Source: Luteibacter yeojuensis (lineage in GTDB: Bacteria > Pseudomonadota > Gammaproteobacteria > Xanthomonadales > Rhodanobacteraceae). From it: a stretch of DNA of 64,000 nt. Where the stretch lies: NCBI RefSeq assembly GCF_011742875.1, contig NZ_JAAQTL010000001.1, forward strand, positions 3,230,867 to 3,294,866, given 5' to 3'. The notes beneath the pieces are model-generated. The model was not told the DNA's origin. It searched no databases and was given only the letters and a program-made list of their open reading frames with translations. Made by a program: the position numbers and the translations under genes. Positions 41,225-50,440 of the stretch are shown piece after piece (position 1 is the first letter of the stretch; every line of letters starts with the position of its first letter).

Positions 41225-41857
41225 CTAGGTGCTGCGCTTGATCCAGCGCAGGAGTTTCGCCCAGTCGTCCTGGTGGCCGCGTACGTTTTCCGAGTGGTAG
41301 TCGAAGATGCCTTTACCGAGCGCCGTGAGCAAGACGTACGCTTGCGAGTCGCGAAGTTCCGCGACGACAGGAAAAGGAGCGCGTTCGCCCAATTCGGCGA
41401 GGGCGGCCTGGCTTGCGTTGGTCCAGGGCTTGAGGCGATTCCCGACCAGCCCCACCGGCAGCTTGCCGCGCTTCACGCGATTGAAGCCCTTGAGCACCTT
41501 GAGGAAGTCGAGCGTGGCGTCCAGGTCGAAATGCGATGGAAGGACCGGCACCACGATCACGTCGGCGTGTTCGAGGTAGGGCTCCAGGTCCTTTTCGTCC
41601 ACGCCGGCGGGCGTGTCCACGATCACCCGTTCCACGTCGCCGGGAAGACGGTCGAAGGCGCGGCGGCTGCCTTCGATGGCGGTGATGGCCGGCGCGTTCT
41701 CTGGGCGGCGCCCCACCCAGCGCAGGCTGGAATGCTGCCGATCCGCATCGATCACGGCCGTCTGTTTCCCCGCCTGGGCCCAATGGGTTGCGAGCTGGGT
41801 CACCAGCGTGGTCTTTCCGCAACCGCCCTTGCTGCTTGCCACGAGCGTCGTAAGCAT
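41225..41857 (-). CDS. ParA family ATPase (orphan)
   Basis: This 210-residue MinD/ParA-type ATPase has a deviant Walker A KGGCGKTTL near the N-terminus (VASSKGGCGKTTLVTQLA), AVIDADRQHSSLRW, the Walker B VERVIVDTPAG, and LPSHFDLDATLDFL. No parB gene or parS-like site is adjacent, so it is unlikely to be the main chromosome partition ATPase; relatives position other cargo. A small membrane protein gene lies 39 bp upstream on the same strand, and sixA is 62 bp downstream. Confidence 0.9.
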   Translation of the reverse strand: MLTTLVASSKGGCGKTTLVTQLATHWAQAGKQTAVIDADRQHSSLRWVGRRPENAPAITAIEGSRRAFDRLPGDVERVIVDTPAGVDEKDLEPYLEHADVIVVPVLPSHFDLDATLDFLKVLKGFNRVKRGKLPVGLVGNRLKPWTNASQAALAELGERAPFPVVAELRDSQAYVLLTALGKGIFDYHSENVRGHQDDWAKLLRWIKRST

Positions 41858-41896
41858 TCGCGCGCACCTGCCTTGGGAGGCCCCTAGCGTACACGC

Positions 41897-42094
41897 TCAG
41901 AAAAGTTTGGTGCGCACCTTGGGCATCACCACGAGGATGAGGGTGGCCAGCGGGCCGAGGAACAGCGAGAGCACCCACCAGAGCAGGCCGCTGCGGTTCT
42001 TGCCCTGGGCAAGGCCGGCGTTGATCAGGGAGAGGGTTCCCCAGCCGACGAAGAAACCGGCGGGTGCGCTGGAGAGGAAGGAAAATTGGTCCAA
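41897..42094 (-). CDS. Small membrane protein upstream of the ParA gene, TTG start
   Basis: This 65-residue protein has two hydrophobic segments (GFFVGWGTLSLINAGLA and LLWWVLSLFLGPLATLILVV) and ends in a basic tail KVRTKLF. I place the start at TTG 42094 because AGGAG lies 6 nt upstream and the protein then begins at the conserved-looking membrane part. A longer frame to 42397 would add an unlikely hydrophilic stretch. It is probably co-transcribed with the ParA-like gene 39 bp downstream; a membrane anchor role is conceivable but unproven. Confidence 0.65.
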   Translation of the reverse strand: MDQFSFLSSAPAGFFVGWGTLSLINAGLAQGKNRSGLLWWVLSLFLGPLATLILVVMPKVRTKLF

Positions 42095-42266
42095 GACGAG
42101 CTCCTGTTCTGTCGCAGGATTGATGGTGCGGTCGATCGGAATAAGGCCGGCGTTCCCCCCGCGCGGAACCCGATAGTAACAATGTGGCCGGGAAAGGGAG
42201 GTTTCGTCGCAGCTTCCGTTCATGGTCGAGCCGTATCCTTGTCGTTTTATTTCACGGAGATGGCCC

Positions 42267-43301
42267 ATGCGCGGACGTCGCATCGCAGTCCTGGTCCTCG
42301 CGAGCCTGCTGTCCTTGCCCGCCCTGGCCGGGAGCCCGTGGCCCGGTGCCGCCAAGGGCCCGGCCAAGGGGCCGGTGGTGCAGAAGGACCAGACCAAGGC
42401 CCTGCTGCAGTTCCAGAAGGACCTCGCCAGCGTCCTCGCCTTGCGTACCGAGGCCGAGCCGCTGCTCGGCGCCGCCCTGTTGGCCCGGCCCCTGGCCAGC
42501 CCGCCCGAGGTGCTCTCCTACCACTCCCTGCTCGAGCGCGCGTCGCGGAACGCCGACGCCGGTCCCCAGGTGACCTGGGCGCGGCTCGCCGACTGCGACG
42601 CGAAGGGCGGCACGTGTCCGAATGCCGAAGCGCTGGGCCAGCTCCAGAAGCAGGCGCCCGACAATGCGGCGGTATGGCTGCTGAAGCTGGGCGTGGACGA
42701 GCACGCGAACGAGGGCGACGCGGTCCGCGCCGACCTTGGCCGCGCCGCCAATGCCAAGGTCTACGACGATTACCTCGGCGCGAGCCTCAAGGCCCTGGCC
42801 AATTCGGTGAGCCAGCTTCCGCCGCCGGCCGATACCTTCAACGCGTTGCAGGGCTCGGGCGCCGCCGGCGTGCAGATGGTGATCGTGTTCGGCCTGGCCA
42901 GCGCGCAGCCCATCCCCGGTTTCCAGGCCACGGCGAAGTATTGCGAAGACAACACGTCCGACGCCGCCGTGGTCGGCGACTGCCTGAAGCTGGCAAAGGT
43001 GCTCGAATGGGGCAGCAGCCCGCTCGGCCGCTCGCTCGGACTGCACCTGCGCGAGACGCTGTCGTCCAGCGAGGCCGACCAGCAGGACGCGAAGCATGCC
43101 CGCCTCAACCTGATCTGGCAGATGCAGCGTTTCGCCCAGCTCAACATCCAGGCCCAGGGCGACAAGGCCACCGCGCAGAAGCTGCTGGCGCTGGCCCGCA
43201 GCGGCGGCACGGAGATGAGCGTGATCCTGGCGTCGCTGCGCGCGTACGGCATTCCGCCGGAAGCGCCGGCCGGCTGGGAGCCGGCCAGGGTCGAGAAATA
43301 A
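42267..43301 (+). CDS. Secreted hypothetical protein, helical
   Basis: This 344-residue protein has a signal peptide (RIAVLVLASLLSLPALA, cleavage around residue 21) followed by a short repeat AAKGPAKGPVV. The mature part is mainly helical with TPR-like spacing (DNAAVWLLKLGVDEHANEGD, and RLNLIWQMQRFAQLNIQAQG). Cysteine pairs ADCDAKGGTC and KYCEDN/GDC could be oxidised. ATG 42267 is preceded by GGAGATGG. No known family is recognised. It is divergent from the small membrane protein gene. Confidence 0.75.
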   Translation: MRGRRIAVLVLASLLSLPALAGSPWPGAAKGPAKGPVVQKDQTKALLQFQKDLASVLALRTEAEPLLGAALLARPLASPPEVLSYHSLLERASRNADAGPQVTWARLADCDAKGGTCPNAEALGQLQKQAPDNAAVWLLKLGVDEHANEGDAVRADLGRAANAKVYDDYLGASLKALANSVSQLPPPADTFNALQGSGAAGVQMVIVFGLASAQPIPGFQATAKYCEDNTSDAAVVGDCLKLAKVLEWGSSPLGRSLGLHLRETLSSSEADQQDAKHARLNLIWQMQRFAQLNIQAQGDKATAQKLLALARSGGTEMSVILASLRAYGIPPEAPAGWEPARVEK

Positions 43302-43336
43302 ACCATGGAAACCGCTCCTTACGGAGCCGATTCCTC

Positions 43337-43418
43337 TGTGGGAGCCGCTTCAGCGGCGATGGGTGCTCGCGGCAAGCCTGCCCGCTGCCGCGGGATCGCC
43401 GCTGAAGCGGCTCCCGCA
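43337..43418. repeat. Inverted-repeat element, GTGGGAGCCGCTTCAGCGGCGAT type
   Basis: TGTGGGAGCCGCTTCAGCGGCGAT (43337-43360) is mirrored by ATCGCCGCTGAAGCGGCTCCCGCA (43395-43418). The centre GGTGCTCGC...CCGCTGCCGCGGG is shared with the element at 59587-59669 and differs from the GCTATAGC type. It sits between convergent genes. Confidence 0.9.
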
Positions 43419-43446
43419 GGGCAGCAGGCTTTTAAGGAAAGGCGTC

Positions 43447-44304
43447 TCAGTCGCCCAGCTGCTCGCGCATGAACTCCGGCTGCGCCAGCGCGCCCTTGTG
43501 GACGTCGGCGTTGTAGTACCTGGTGGCGAAGTTCTTGCTGATCGCGCCGCGCTCGCGGAAGCCCGACAGGTCGCCGTCCTTGCGCGCCATGGTGCAGCTC
43601 CACCAGCCGGTGGGATAGCACGGCTGCGGGAACGGCAGGGTGCGCACGGCCTTGAAGCCCGACGTGCGCATGGCCGAACGCATGGCCTTGATCAGTTCGA
43701 TGTGCGCCAGCGGGGACTCCGACTGCTGCACGAGGATGCCGCCGTGGCGCAAGGCCTTGTAGCAGCTGGCGTAGAAGGCCGCGTTGAACAGGCCTTCCGC
43801 CGGGCCGACCGGATCGGTGGAGTCGACGATGATGAGGTCGATCGACTCCGGCTCGGCTTCCGCCATGTACTTGATGCCGTCGATGAAGAGCAGCTCGGCG
43901 CGCGGATCGTTGTTGGCGTCGCACAGCTCCGGGAAGTACTGCTCGGCGAGGCGGGTGACGCGCTCGTCGATCTCCACCTGGGTGGCCTTCTCCACTTCCT
44001 CGTGCTTCACCACCTCGCGCAGGGTGCCGCAGTCGCCGCCGCCGATGATCACGACGCGCTTGGCGCGGGCGTGGGTGAACAGCGCCGGGTGGGTCATCAT
44101 CTCGTGGTAGAGGAAGTTGTCGCGGCCGGTGAGCATCACGCAGCCGTCGATCACCATGAGGTTGCCCCAGTCGGTCGTCTGGTAGATCTCGATGGTCTGG
44201 AACGGGGTTTTCTCGGCGTGCAACAGGCGCTCGACGCGGAAACCGATGGAGGAGCCCGACGCCTGGTGGGCTTCGGTGAACCAGCTGAGCTGCTGCTGCG
44301 ACAT
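43447..44304 (-). CDS. speE: Spermidine synthase
   Basis: This 285-residue polyamine aminopropyltransferase moves the aminopropyl group of decarboxylated S-adenosylmethionine to putrescine. The markers are FQTIEIYQTTDWGNLMVIDG, NFLYHEMMTHPALFTH, VVIIGGGDCGTLREVVKH (nucleoside-binding loop), YMAEAEPESIDLIIVDSTDP with the catalytic Asp, and PFPQPCYPTGWWSCTMA. The order and spacing fit SpeE. It is divergent from speA, so both polyamine genes share one 0.3-kb control region. Confidence 0.94.
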   Translation of the reverse strand: MSQQQLSWFTEAHQASGSSIGFRVERLLHAEKTPFQTIEIYQTTDWGNLMVIDGCVMLTGRDNFLYHEMMTHPALFTHARAKRVVIIGGGDCGTLREVVKHEEVEKATQVEIDERVTRLAEQYFPELCDANNDPRAELLFIDGIKYMAEAEPESIDLIIVDSTDPVGPAEGLFNAAFYASCYKALRHGGILVQQSESPLAHIELIKAMRSAMRTSGFKAVRTLPFPQPCYPTGWWSCTMARKDGDLSGFRERGAISKNFATRYYNADVHKGALAQPEFMREQLGD

Positions 44305-44618
44305 GACGCTTTCCTGGAGACGGGTAGGGGGCTAAACGGTGGATTGTACCGCTCCAGGCCGAAAAGCGGCCAAGTCATTGACCCGATGAGATGTAAGGGG
44401 ATACCGATGCCGGTCCGGGCGATACCCCGATGTCATGGGGCACCGCTACAATAGGCGGTCTGCCGCCCGCTTCCGGGATGCGCAGATCCCGTCTGGTCGG
44501 CCCCGCGGCGTGCGAGGCTCCCGGCCGCCAGGCCCGCTTCAGGTCAAGGTTCGCCGCTGCGACTGTTCCGCGCCCCCTTCCCGGGGACCCGACACAATCA
44601 ATGGAGATCGTCACGCCC
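44305..44618. other. Intergenic region between divergent speE and speA
   Basis: This 314-bp gap should hold the promoters of both polyamine genes. A TACAAT at 44447-44452 is a plausible -10 for speA, but I see no good -35 at 17 nt. If that promoter is used, the speA leader would be about 160 nt long. No riboswitch or small RNA structure is recognised. An in-frame ATG at 44601 could shift the speA start. Confidence 0.4.
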
Positions 44619-46508
44619 ATGACGAACTGGACCACCGATCGCGCGAAGCTGACCTATGCGATCCCTCACTGGAGCAACGGCTACGTCGACGTGGCCGGCA
44701 ATGGCCACCTGCTGATGCGCCCCCGGGGCGACGGAGGCCCGGCCCTCGACCTGCCGGCGATCGTCGACAAGGCGACCGCCGAAGGCCTGCGCCTGCCCCT
44801 GCTCATCCGTTTCCCCGACATCCTGGCCGACCGCCTCGCCCAACTGCAGCGGGCGTTCGGGAAGGCTATCGAGGACGCCGACTACGCGGGTTCCTACACC
44901 GCGATCTACCCGATCAAGGTCAACCAGCAGCGCGGCGTCGTCAGCGAACTGGTGGCCGCCGGCGAGGAGGGCTTCGGCCTCGAGGCGGGCTCCAAGCCCG
45001 AGCTCATGGCGGTGCTCGCCCATGCCCGGCCCGGGAGCATGGTGGTGTGCAACGGCTACAAGGATCGCGAATACGTCCGGCTGGCCCTCATCGGGCTCAA
45101 GCTGGGCCTGCGCGTGCACATCGTCATCGAAAAGCTGTCCGAGCTCGACCATGTCTTCGCCGAGGCGAGGGCGCTGGACGTCGAGCCGTTGCTGGGGGTG
45201 CGCGTGCGCCTGGCCTCGATCGGTGCCGGCAAGTGGCAGAACACCGGCGGCGACAAGGGCAAGTTCGGCCTCAGCCCCGGCCAGGTGCTGGAACTGATCG
45301 ACCGTCTGGACGCGGCCGGCCTCAAGCACACCCTGAGGCTCCAGCACTTCCACATGGGCTCGCAGATCTCGAACGTGCGGGACATCGCGGCCGGCATGCG
45401 CGAGGCGGTGCGCTACTTCGTGGAGCTGCACCGTCTGGGCGTACCCATCGACGTGGTCGACGTGGGCGGCGGCCTGGGCGTGGACTACGAGGGCACGCGC
45501 TCGCGCAGCTACAACTCGATCAACTACAGCGTGGGCCAGTACGCCGCCAGCATCGTGCAGCCGCTCGCCGAGGCCGTGGCCGAGCACGGCATGAAGGCAC
45601 CCACGATCTTCACCGAATCCGGTCGCGCGATGACCGCGCACCATGCGGTCATGGTGGTGAACGTGAGCGAGGTGGAGCCCGTGCCGGAAGGTGCGATCGC
45701 CGCCGGGCGCGAAGGCGAGCCCGCCGTGCTGCGCCACCTGCGCGACACGCATGCGGAACTCGGCCACCGGCCGGCGCTGGAACTCTTCCACGAGGCGCAG
45801 CATCACTTCGCGGAAGGCCAGGCGCTGTATGCGCTGGGTCAGCTCGACCTGCGCGACCGGGCGACGCTGGACGACCTGTTCTACGCCATCGCGAACGCGG
45901 TGCGGCCCCGTCTCCTCCCGGCCGAGCGCGCGCATCGCCAGGCGTTGGACGACCTCGACGAGAAGCTGGTCGACAAGTATTTCGTGAACTTCTCCGTGTT
46001 CGAGTCGGTGCCGGACATCTGGGCGATCGACCAGATCTTCCCCATCGTGCCCATCTCGCGCCTCGACGAGGAGCCCACGCGCCGCGGCGTGATCGCCGAT
46101 CTCACCTGCGATTCCGACGGCCGCATCGACCATTACGTGGACGCCGAGGGCGTGGACGTGAGCCTGCCGCTGCACGCGCTGAAGGATGGCGAGTCTTACC
46201 GGCTGGGTATCTTCATGGTCGGCGCGTACCAGGAGACGCTCGGCGATATCCACAACCTGTTCGGCGACACCGACGCGGTGAACGTGCGTGCCACGAAGGA
46301 TGGCTACGAGTTCGCGCACATCCGCCGCGGCGACACCACCGACCTCATGCTCGATTACGTCGGCTACGACGTGAAGGCCTTGCGCCAGTCGTACAGCGAC
46401 CGCATCGCGGCCGCCGGCATCGCCGGCGCGGAGGCCGAGGCGCTGGCGGCCACGCTGAACCAGGGACTCACCGGCTACACCTACCTCGCGGAGACGACGG
46501 GGCGTTGA
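44619..46508 (+). CDS. speA: Biosynthetic arginine decarboxylase
   Basis: This PLP-dependent fold-type-III decarboxylase of 629 residues converts arginine to agmatine, the first step of the agmatine route to putrescine. The PLP lysine is in AIYPIKVNQQRGVV, followed by GLEAGSKPELMAVLAH. The glycine-rich phosphate loop appears in VDVGGGLGVDYEGTRS, with FTESGRAMTAHHAVMVV and, late, CDSDGRIDHYVD (substrate-binding cysteine region) and GAYQETLGDIHNLFGD. It begins at TNWTTDRAKLTYAIPHWSNG. ATG 44619 is preferred because the conserved region starts here; ATG 44601 adds six residues. It pairs functionally with divergent speE. Confidence 0.94.
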   Translation: MTNWTTDRAKLTYAIPHWSNGYVDVAGNGHLLMRPRGDGGPALDLPAIVDKATAEGLRLPLLIRFPDILADRLAQLQRAFGKAIEDADYAGSYTAIYPIKVNQQRGVVSELVAAGEEGFGLEAGSKPELMAVLAHARPGSMVVCNGYKDREYVRLALIGLKLGLRVHIVIEKLSELDHVFAEARALDVEPLLGVRVRLASIGAGKWQNTGGDKGKFGLSPGQVLELIDRLDAAGLKHTLRLQHFHMGSQISNVRDIAAGMREAVRYFVELHRLGVPIDVVDVGGGLGVDYEGTRSRSYNSINYSVGQYAASIVQPLAEAVAEHGMKAPTIFTESGRAMTAHHAVMVVNVSEVEPVPEGAIAAGREGEPAVLRHLRDTHAELGHRPALELFHEAQHHFAEGQALYALGQLDLRDRATLDDLFYAIANAVRPRLLPAERAHRQALDDLDEKLVDKYFVNFSVFESVPDIWAIDQIFPIVPISRLDEEPTRRGVIADLTCDSDGRIDHYVDAEGVDVSLPLHALKDGESYRLGIFMVGAYQETLGDIHNLFGDTDAVNVRATKDGYEFAHIRRGDTTDLMLDYVGYDVKALRQSYSDRIAAAGIAGAEAEALAATLNQGLTGYTYLAETTGR

Positions 46509-46563
46509 TCCGGGCGCGGCAAGGCTCGAGTCTTGTCGCGCTCCACACTGGCTTGGAACGAAG

Positions 46564-47424
46564 ATGACATTGAAAGCAGCTTTTATCGGACTCGGCGCGA
46601 TGGGTGCGCCCATGGCTGGTCACCTCAAGACCCACGGCCTGCTGACCGCGCTGGGCAATCGCAGCCAGGCGAAGGCCGACGCGCTGGCCGCGGAGCTGGG
46701 TGTGGAAGCCCCGGGTATCGAGGCCATCGCCGCGTCCTGCGACGTGATCGCGCTTTGCGTCAGCGCGGATGCCGACGTGATCGGCGTGATCGAGGCGCTG
46801 GCGCCTTCGCTGAAGAAGGGCGCGATCGTCGTCGACCACTCCACCGTGGCCCCGGCCACCGCGAAAAAGGCGGCACAGCGGCTGGCCGAGGTGGGCGCGG
46901 CTTTCCTCGATGCGCCGGTGTCCGGTGGCGTCGAGGGCGCGAAGAACGGCAAGCTGTCGGTCATGGTGGGCGGCGATGCCGCCGTGCTCGAGCGCGCGCG
47001 TCCCGTGCTGGAGGCTTATGCCGCGCGCGTCACGCACATGGGCGGCGTGGGTAGCGGCCAGGCCACGAAGGCCGTGAACCAGGTGCTGGTCGCCGGCATC
47101 GCGCACGCGGTGACCGAAGGGCTGGCGCTGGGCGAAGCCCTCGGCCTGGAGGCGGATCGCCTGCTTCCGACGCTGGCCGCCGGCGCGGCGGGCAACTGGT
47201 TCCTCGACAAGCGTGGCGCCACGATGCTGCGCGACGAGTTTTCGGTGGGCTTCAAGCTGGCCCTGCTGCACAAGGACCTGGGCATCGTCCGGCAGATCGC
47301 CACGGAGGCGGGCACCGACCGCACGATCATCGAGCAGTCGCTGGCGGATTTCGGCGAACTGATGTCACGTGGCTATGGCGACGACGACATCTCGGCGCTG
47401 ATCCGCCTGAAGCGCAAACCCTGA
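46564..47424 (+). CDS. Beta-hydroxyacid dehydrogenase (HIBADH/GarR-like NAD(P)-dependent oxidoreductase)
   Basis: This 286-residue 6-phosphogluconate dehydrogenase-like enzyme has an N-terminal Rossmann domain (AAFIGLGAMGAPMAGHL, GxGxxG). The substrate loop FLDAPVSGGVEGAKNGKL follows, and the catalytic lysine is in GSGQATKAVNQVLVAG. The C-terminal helical domain includes LLHKDLGIVRQIATEAG. It could act on 3-hydroxyisobutyrate, tartronate semialdehyde or a related substrate; no neighbour settles this. It is transcribed 55 bp after speA, perhaps with read-through, though no functional link is apparent. Confidence 0.9.
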   Translation: MTLKAAFIGLGAMGAPMAGHLKTHGLLTALGNRSQAKADALAAELGVEAPGIEAIAASCDVIALCVSADADVIGVIEALAPSLKKGAIVVDHSTVAPATAKKAAQRLAEVGAAFLDAPVSGGVEGAKNGKLSVMVGGDAAVLERARPVLEAYAARVTHMGGVGSGQATKAVNQVLVAGIAHAVTEGLALGEALGLEADRLLPTLAAGAAGNWFLDKRGATMLRDEFSVGFKLALLHKDLGIVRQIATEAGTDRTIIEQSLADFGELMSRGYGDDDISALIRLKRKP

Positions 47425-47443
47425 CCGCCACTATGTGATTGGC

Positions 47444-47568
47444 TGCAGGATCCGCTATGGCGGCGAGGGACGTGCCGAAACTTGTAGGAGCGGCTATAGC
47501 GGCGAGAAACCTACGGAGCGATACGGCGGCAAGGCGGATTCCCCTCGCCGCCATGAGCGGATCCTACC
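47444..47568. repeat. Three-part inverted-repeat cluster
   Basis: Three diverged arms are present: TGCAGGATCCGCTATGGCGG near 47444, TGTAGGAGCGGCTATAGCGG near 47483, and the opposite-facing CTCGCCGCCATGAGCGGATCC near 47543. The centre AACCTACGGAGCG...GATTCCCCTCGCCGCC is shared with the loci at 55413 and 59694. It sits between convergent genes and is more degenerate than the other copies. Confidence 0.8.
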
Positions 47569-47574
47569 GCTCGT

Positions 47575-48309
47575 TCAGCCGCCTTCCTTCAATGCGATGG
47601 CACTGATTCCTGCCGACTGCAAGCGCTGTTTCGTGCTCTCCAGTTCGGTGGCCGACTTGAACGGCCCGAGGCGCACGCGGTTGTAGGTCTGCGCGCCGAC
47701 CTTCACCGACTGCACGTTGGCGACGAAACCCTGCAAGGCCAGCTTGGCCTTGAGTGCTTCGGCGTCGGCGGCGCTCGGGAACGCGCCCACCTGCAAGAGG
47801 TATCCGGAACTGCCCGACGCGGCGGCCGGTGCCCGCTGCGCGGGTACGGCGGTAACGGTCTGCGTCGTGGCTTTCGGCAGGTTGGCCGCCGCGGCGGCGG
47901 CCTGGGCCTGCTGCTGCGCGGCGGCCGCCTGTTGCGCGGCCTGCTGCTGGGCCGCCTGCTGTTGCTTCTGCTGCTGGGCTTCTGCGCTCGCCTGCGCGTG
48001 GATCTCGGCGTCGGGGATACGCACTTCCTTCTCCGAAAGCACCGAGTAGAAATCGTACGATGGTTTCTTCGGCTTCTCGGCGTCCGCCTGGTCCACGACG
48101 CCGGGGTCGCTGCCCTTCTGCGCCGTGGCCTGCGGGTTCGGTTCGGGGCCTTCGTGCGGGCGCATCATCGGCATCCAGGTGCCGCGCATCGCGAAAGCCA
48201 TCAGCAGGGCGCCGGCGAGGATGCCGATCAGCGCCCAGCCCCAGCCCGGCATGCCGCTCGAGCCATTGCGGACGGCCTGACGGCCTTTGCCCTTCTTGCG
48301 TGTTGCCAT
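47575..48309 (-). CDS. SPOR domain protein (FtsN-like)
   Basis: This 244-residue bitopic inner-membrane protein has a basic cytoplasmic start ([13 protein letters not shown]), one transmembrane helix (GWGWALIGILAGALLMAFAM) and a periplasmic linker with a Gln/Ala-rich stretch of about 45 residues that is probably helical or flexible. A C-terminal SPOR domain (YLLQVGAFPSAADAEALKAK, VRLGPFKSATELESTKQRL) binds denuded peptidoglycan at division sites. This layout is that of FtsN. The start ATG overlaps the argS stop as TAATG, so the two genes form an operon as in other gammaproteobacteria. Confidence 0.9.
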   Translation of the reverse strand: MATRKKGKGRQAVRNGSSGMPGWGWALIGILAGALLMAFAMRGTWMPMMRPHEGPEPNPQATAQKGSDPGVVDQADAEKPKKPSYDFYSVLSEKEVRIPDAEIHAQASAEAQQQKQQQAAQQQAAQQAAAAQQQAQAAAAAANLPKATTQTVTAVPAQRAPAAASGSSGYLLQVGAFPSAADAEALKAKLALQGFVANVQSVKVGAQTYNRVRLGPFKSATELESTKQRLQSAGISAIALKEGG

Positions 48310-49997
48310 TACATGCTCTCCGGGGCGGAAATGCCCAGCAGATCGAGACCGTTCTTCAACACCTGCTGCGTGGCGGCCACGAGGGCGAGGCGCGCATCGC
48401 GCAGATCGGCGTCGTCGACGATCCACTTGTGCTCGTGATAGTAGCTGTGAAGCGCGCCCGCGAGTTCGCGCAGGTATTGCGCGATCAGGTGCGGTTCCAG
48501 ATTGGCGGCTGCCGATTCCACCATCTCGGGGTAGCGCGACAGCTCGACCATGAGCACCGATTCGTGTTCGGTGTCCAGGCGGTCGAGCTTTGCGAGGCCG
48601 TTGGCGCGGTCGGTGGACAGGCCGCGGTCGGCCAGTTCGCGGAACACGCGGCAGGCGCGTGCGTGCGCGTACTGGATGTAGTAGACCGGGTTGTCGTTGC
48701 TCTGCGAACGGGCCAGGTCGATGTCGAAGACCAGCTGCGAGTCGGCCTTGCGCGCGATGAGGAAGTAGCGCGTAGCGTCGCGCCCGGCCTCGTCGATGAG
48801 GTCGCGCAGGGTGACGTAGGAGCCGGCGCGCTTGGAGATCTTCACCTCTTCGCCGCCGCGCATCACCGTCACCATCTGGTGCAGCACGTATTCGGGCCAA
48901 CCCGCCGGGATGCCGGTATCGAGTGCCTGGAGGCCGGCCTTCACGCGCGCCAACGAGCCATGGTGGTCGGAGCCCAGCTCGGTGATGGCGCGTTCGTAGC
49001 CGCGCTGCCACTTCGTGCGGTGGTAGGCCACATCGGGCAGGAAGTACGTGTAGCTGCCGTCGGACTTGCGCATGACGCGGTCTTTGTCGTCACCGAAATC
49101 CGTCGACCGCAACCAAAGCGCGCCGCCTTCCTCGTAGGTGTGGCCGTGGGCGACGAGTTCGCGCACGGTCTCCTCCACCTTGCCCTCGGTATAGAGCGAA
49201 GATTCGAGGTAGTGCACGTCGAAAGCGACGCCGAAGGCCTTGAGGTCGAGGTCCTGCTCGTGGCGCAGGTAGGCCACGGCGAAGCGGCGCACGTCGTCGA
49301 GGTTGTCGGCATTGCCGCTGGCGACCACCGTCTCGCCATCGGCCTCTACCGATTCCTTCGCCAGGAAGGCTCGCGCCACCTCGGCGATGTAATCGCCCCG
49401 GTAACCCGACTCCGGCCAGCCGGCCTCGTCGGGCGCGATGCCCTTCGCGCGGGCCTGGGTGGAGAGCGCCAGGTTGGCGATCTGCACGCCGGCGTCGTTG
49501 TAGTAAAACTCGCGGGAGACCTTCCAGCCGGCGGCCTCCAGCAGGCGGCTCAGGCTGTCGCCAATGGCCGCGGCGCGGCCGTGGCCGACATGGAGGGGGC
49601 CAGTGGGGTTCGCCGAGACGAATTCCACGCCTGCCGTGCGGCCGGCGCCATCACGATTGTGGCCGTAACGGTCGCCCTCGCCCAGGGCGCGCTCGATTTC
49701 CGCGTGGAAAGCGGCCGGGGCCAGGAAGAAGTTGATGAAGCCGGGCCCGGCGATCTCCACCTTGCCGATCAGCGGGGAGGCCGGCAGGGCCTCCACCAGG
49801 TCGGCGGCGATGTCGCGCGGTTTGCGGCCGGCAGCCTTGGCCATCATCATCGCGGCATTGGTCGCGAAGTCGCCATGCTCGCGGCTGCGGGTGCGCTCGA
49901 TCACGAAGACCGGCGCCACGAAATCGGACGGCAGCCTGCCGGACTCGCGCAGGGCGCCAATAGCCTGCAATACCAGTTGTTTCAACTCTTGTTTCAC
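48309..49997 (-). CDS. argS: Arginyl-tRNA synthetase
   Basis: This 562-residue class I synthetase charges tRNA-Arg. It has an N-terminal Add-1 domain (to about 115), the HIGH signature as [20 protein letters not shown], the catalytic region with [18 protein letters not shown] and ELGSDHHGS, and the KMSKS counterpart as [17 protein letters not shown] anticodon-binding domain closes the protein ([16 protein letters not shown]). The start is ATG 49997. It is upstream of and overlapping the SPOR gene by one base. Confidence 0.96.
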   Translation of the reverse strand: MKQELKQLVLQAIGALRESGRLPSDFVAPVFVIERTRSREHGDFATNAAMMMAKAAGRKPRDIAADLVEALPASPLIGKVEIAGPGFINFFLAPAAFHAEIERALGEGDRYGHNRDGAGRTAGVEFVSANPTGPLHVGHGRAAAIGDSLSRLLEAAGWKVSREFYYNDAGVQIANLALSTQARAKGIAPDEAGWPESGYRGDYIAEVARAFLAKESVEADGETVVASGNADNLDDVRRFAVAYLRHEQDLDLKAFGVAFDVHYLESSLYTEGKVEETVRELVAHGHTYEEGGALWLRSTDFGDDKDRVMRKSDGSYTYFLPDVAYHRTKWQRGYERAITELGSDHHGSLARVKAGLQALDTGIPAGWPEYVLHQMVTVMRGGEEVKISKRAGSYVTLRDLIDEAGRDATRYFLIARKADSQLVFDIDLARSQSNDNPVYYIQYAHARACRVFRELADRGLSTDRANGLAKLDRLDTEHESVLMVELSRYPEMVESAAANLEPHLIAQYLRELAGALHSYYHEHKWIVDDADLRDARLALVAATQQVLKNGLDLLGISAPESM

Positions 49998-50439
49998 GGG
50001 ATGCGCGACGCGGCGATGGAACCGGTAATCCTATCAGAAGGGGCTCGGAAGACGCCCTCCGCCCACCGTTACAGGCTGTGGATAACTCTGTGGGCAAGAA
50101 AAGCCTCCAGCGGGCCGAGTCATGGATATCGCGCGCTGACATCGTCGCGTAACGAGTAATGAGCCGATAGATCAACAAGTTATGAGAGCGACTTGCGCGT
50201 CAGCAGGAACTGTGACGCCCAAGTTCAAAAATTCCCCGATGTGCATAAGTCGCCGTTCCACCACGGCGCAGGGCCGGTCACAGGCATTGCGGCGGCGCGT
50301 CATTCCGCTGTCATGGCTCGTTGTCATGATTCTCCACGTGCCCGGTGTCTCCCCGGCCAACGGCACGGCGGGTTGCCTTGCCCCCTCCCTCGAAAGGTGA
50401 CCCATGACGGCGCGAGCGGCACTCGCGCCGTCTTTCTTT
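49998..50439. other. 442-bp region between argS and radC, with a plus-strand terminator but no clear gene
   Basis: Both flanking genes lie on the minus strand, yet a plus-facing intrinsic terminator ends this gap. A plus ORF of 72 codons (50182-50400) stops 6 bp before the hairpin. It contains a hydrophobic stretch VIPLSWLVVMILHV but has no ribosome site. A small RNA or short protein transcribed rightwards is possible. The argS promoter should also lie here, near the left end. Confidence 0.5.
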
Positions 50440-50440
50440 T
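50406..50440 (+). terminator. Strong intrinsic terminator on the plus strand with no annotated upstream gene
   Basis: GACGGCGCGAG (50406-50416), loop CGGCA, CTCGCGCCGTC (50422-50432), then TTTCTTTT. The 11-bp stem is perfect. The U-run is only on the plus strand, and the minus-strand radC stop begins at its end. Confidence 0.8.

Noticed and set aside
41225-41857. ParA-like gene as the chromosomal partition operon
   Set aside because: There is no ParB gene, no parS-like palindrome and no gidA/rnpA neighbourhood.
50182-50400. 72-codon ORF before the orphan terminator as a firm gene
   Set aside because: It has no ribosome-binding site and an unremarkable composition; it is kept only as a possibility in the findings.
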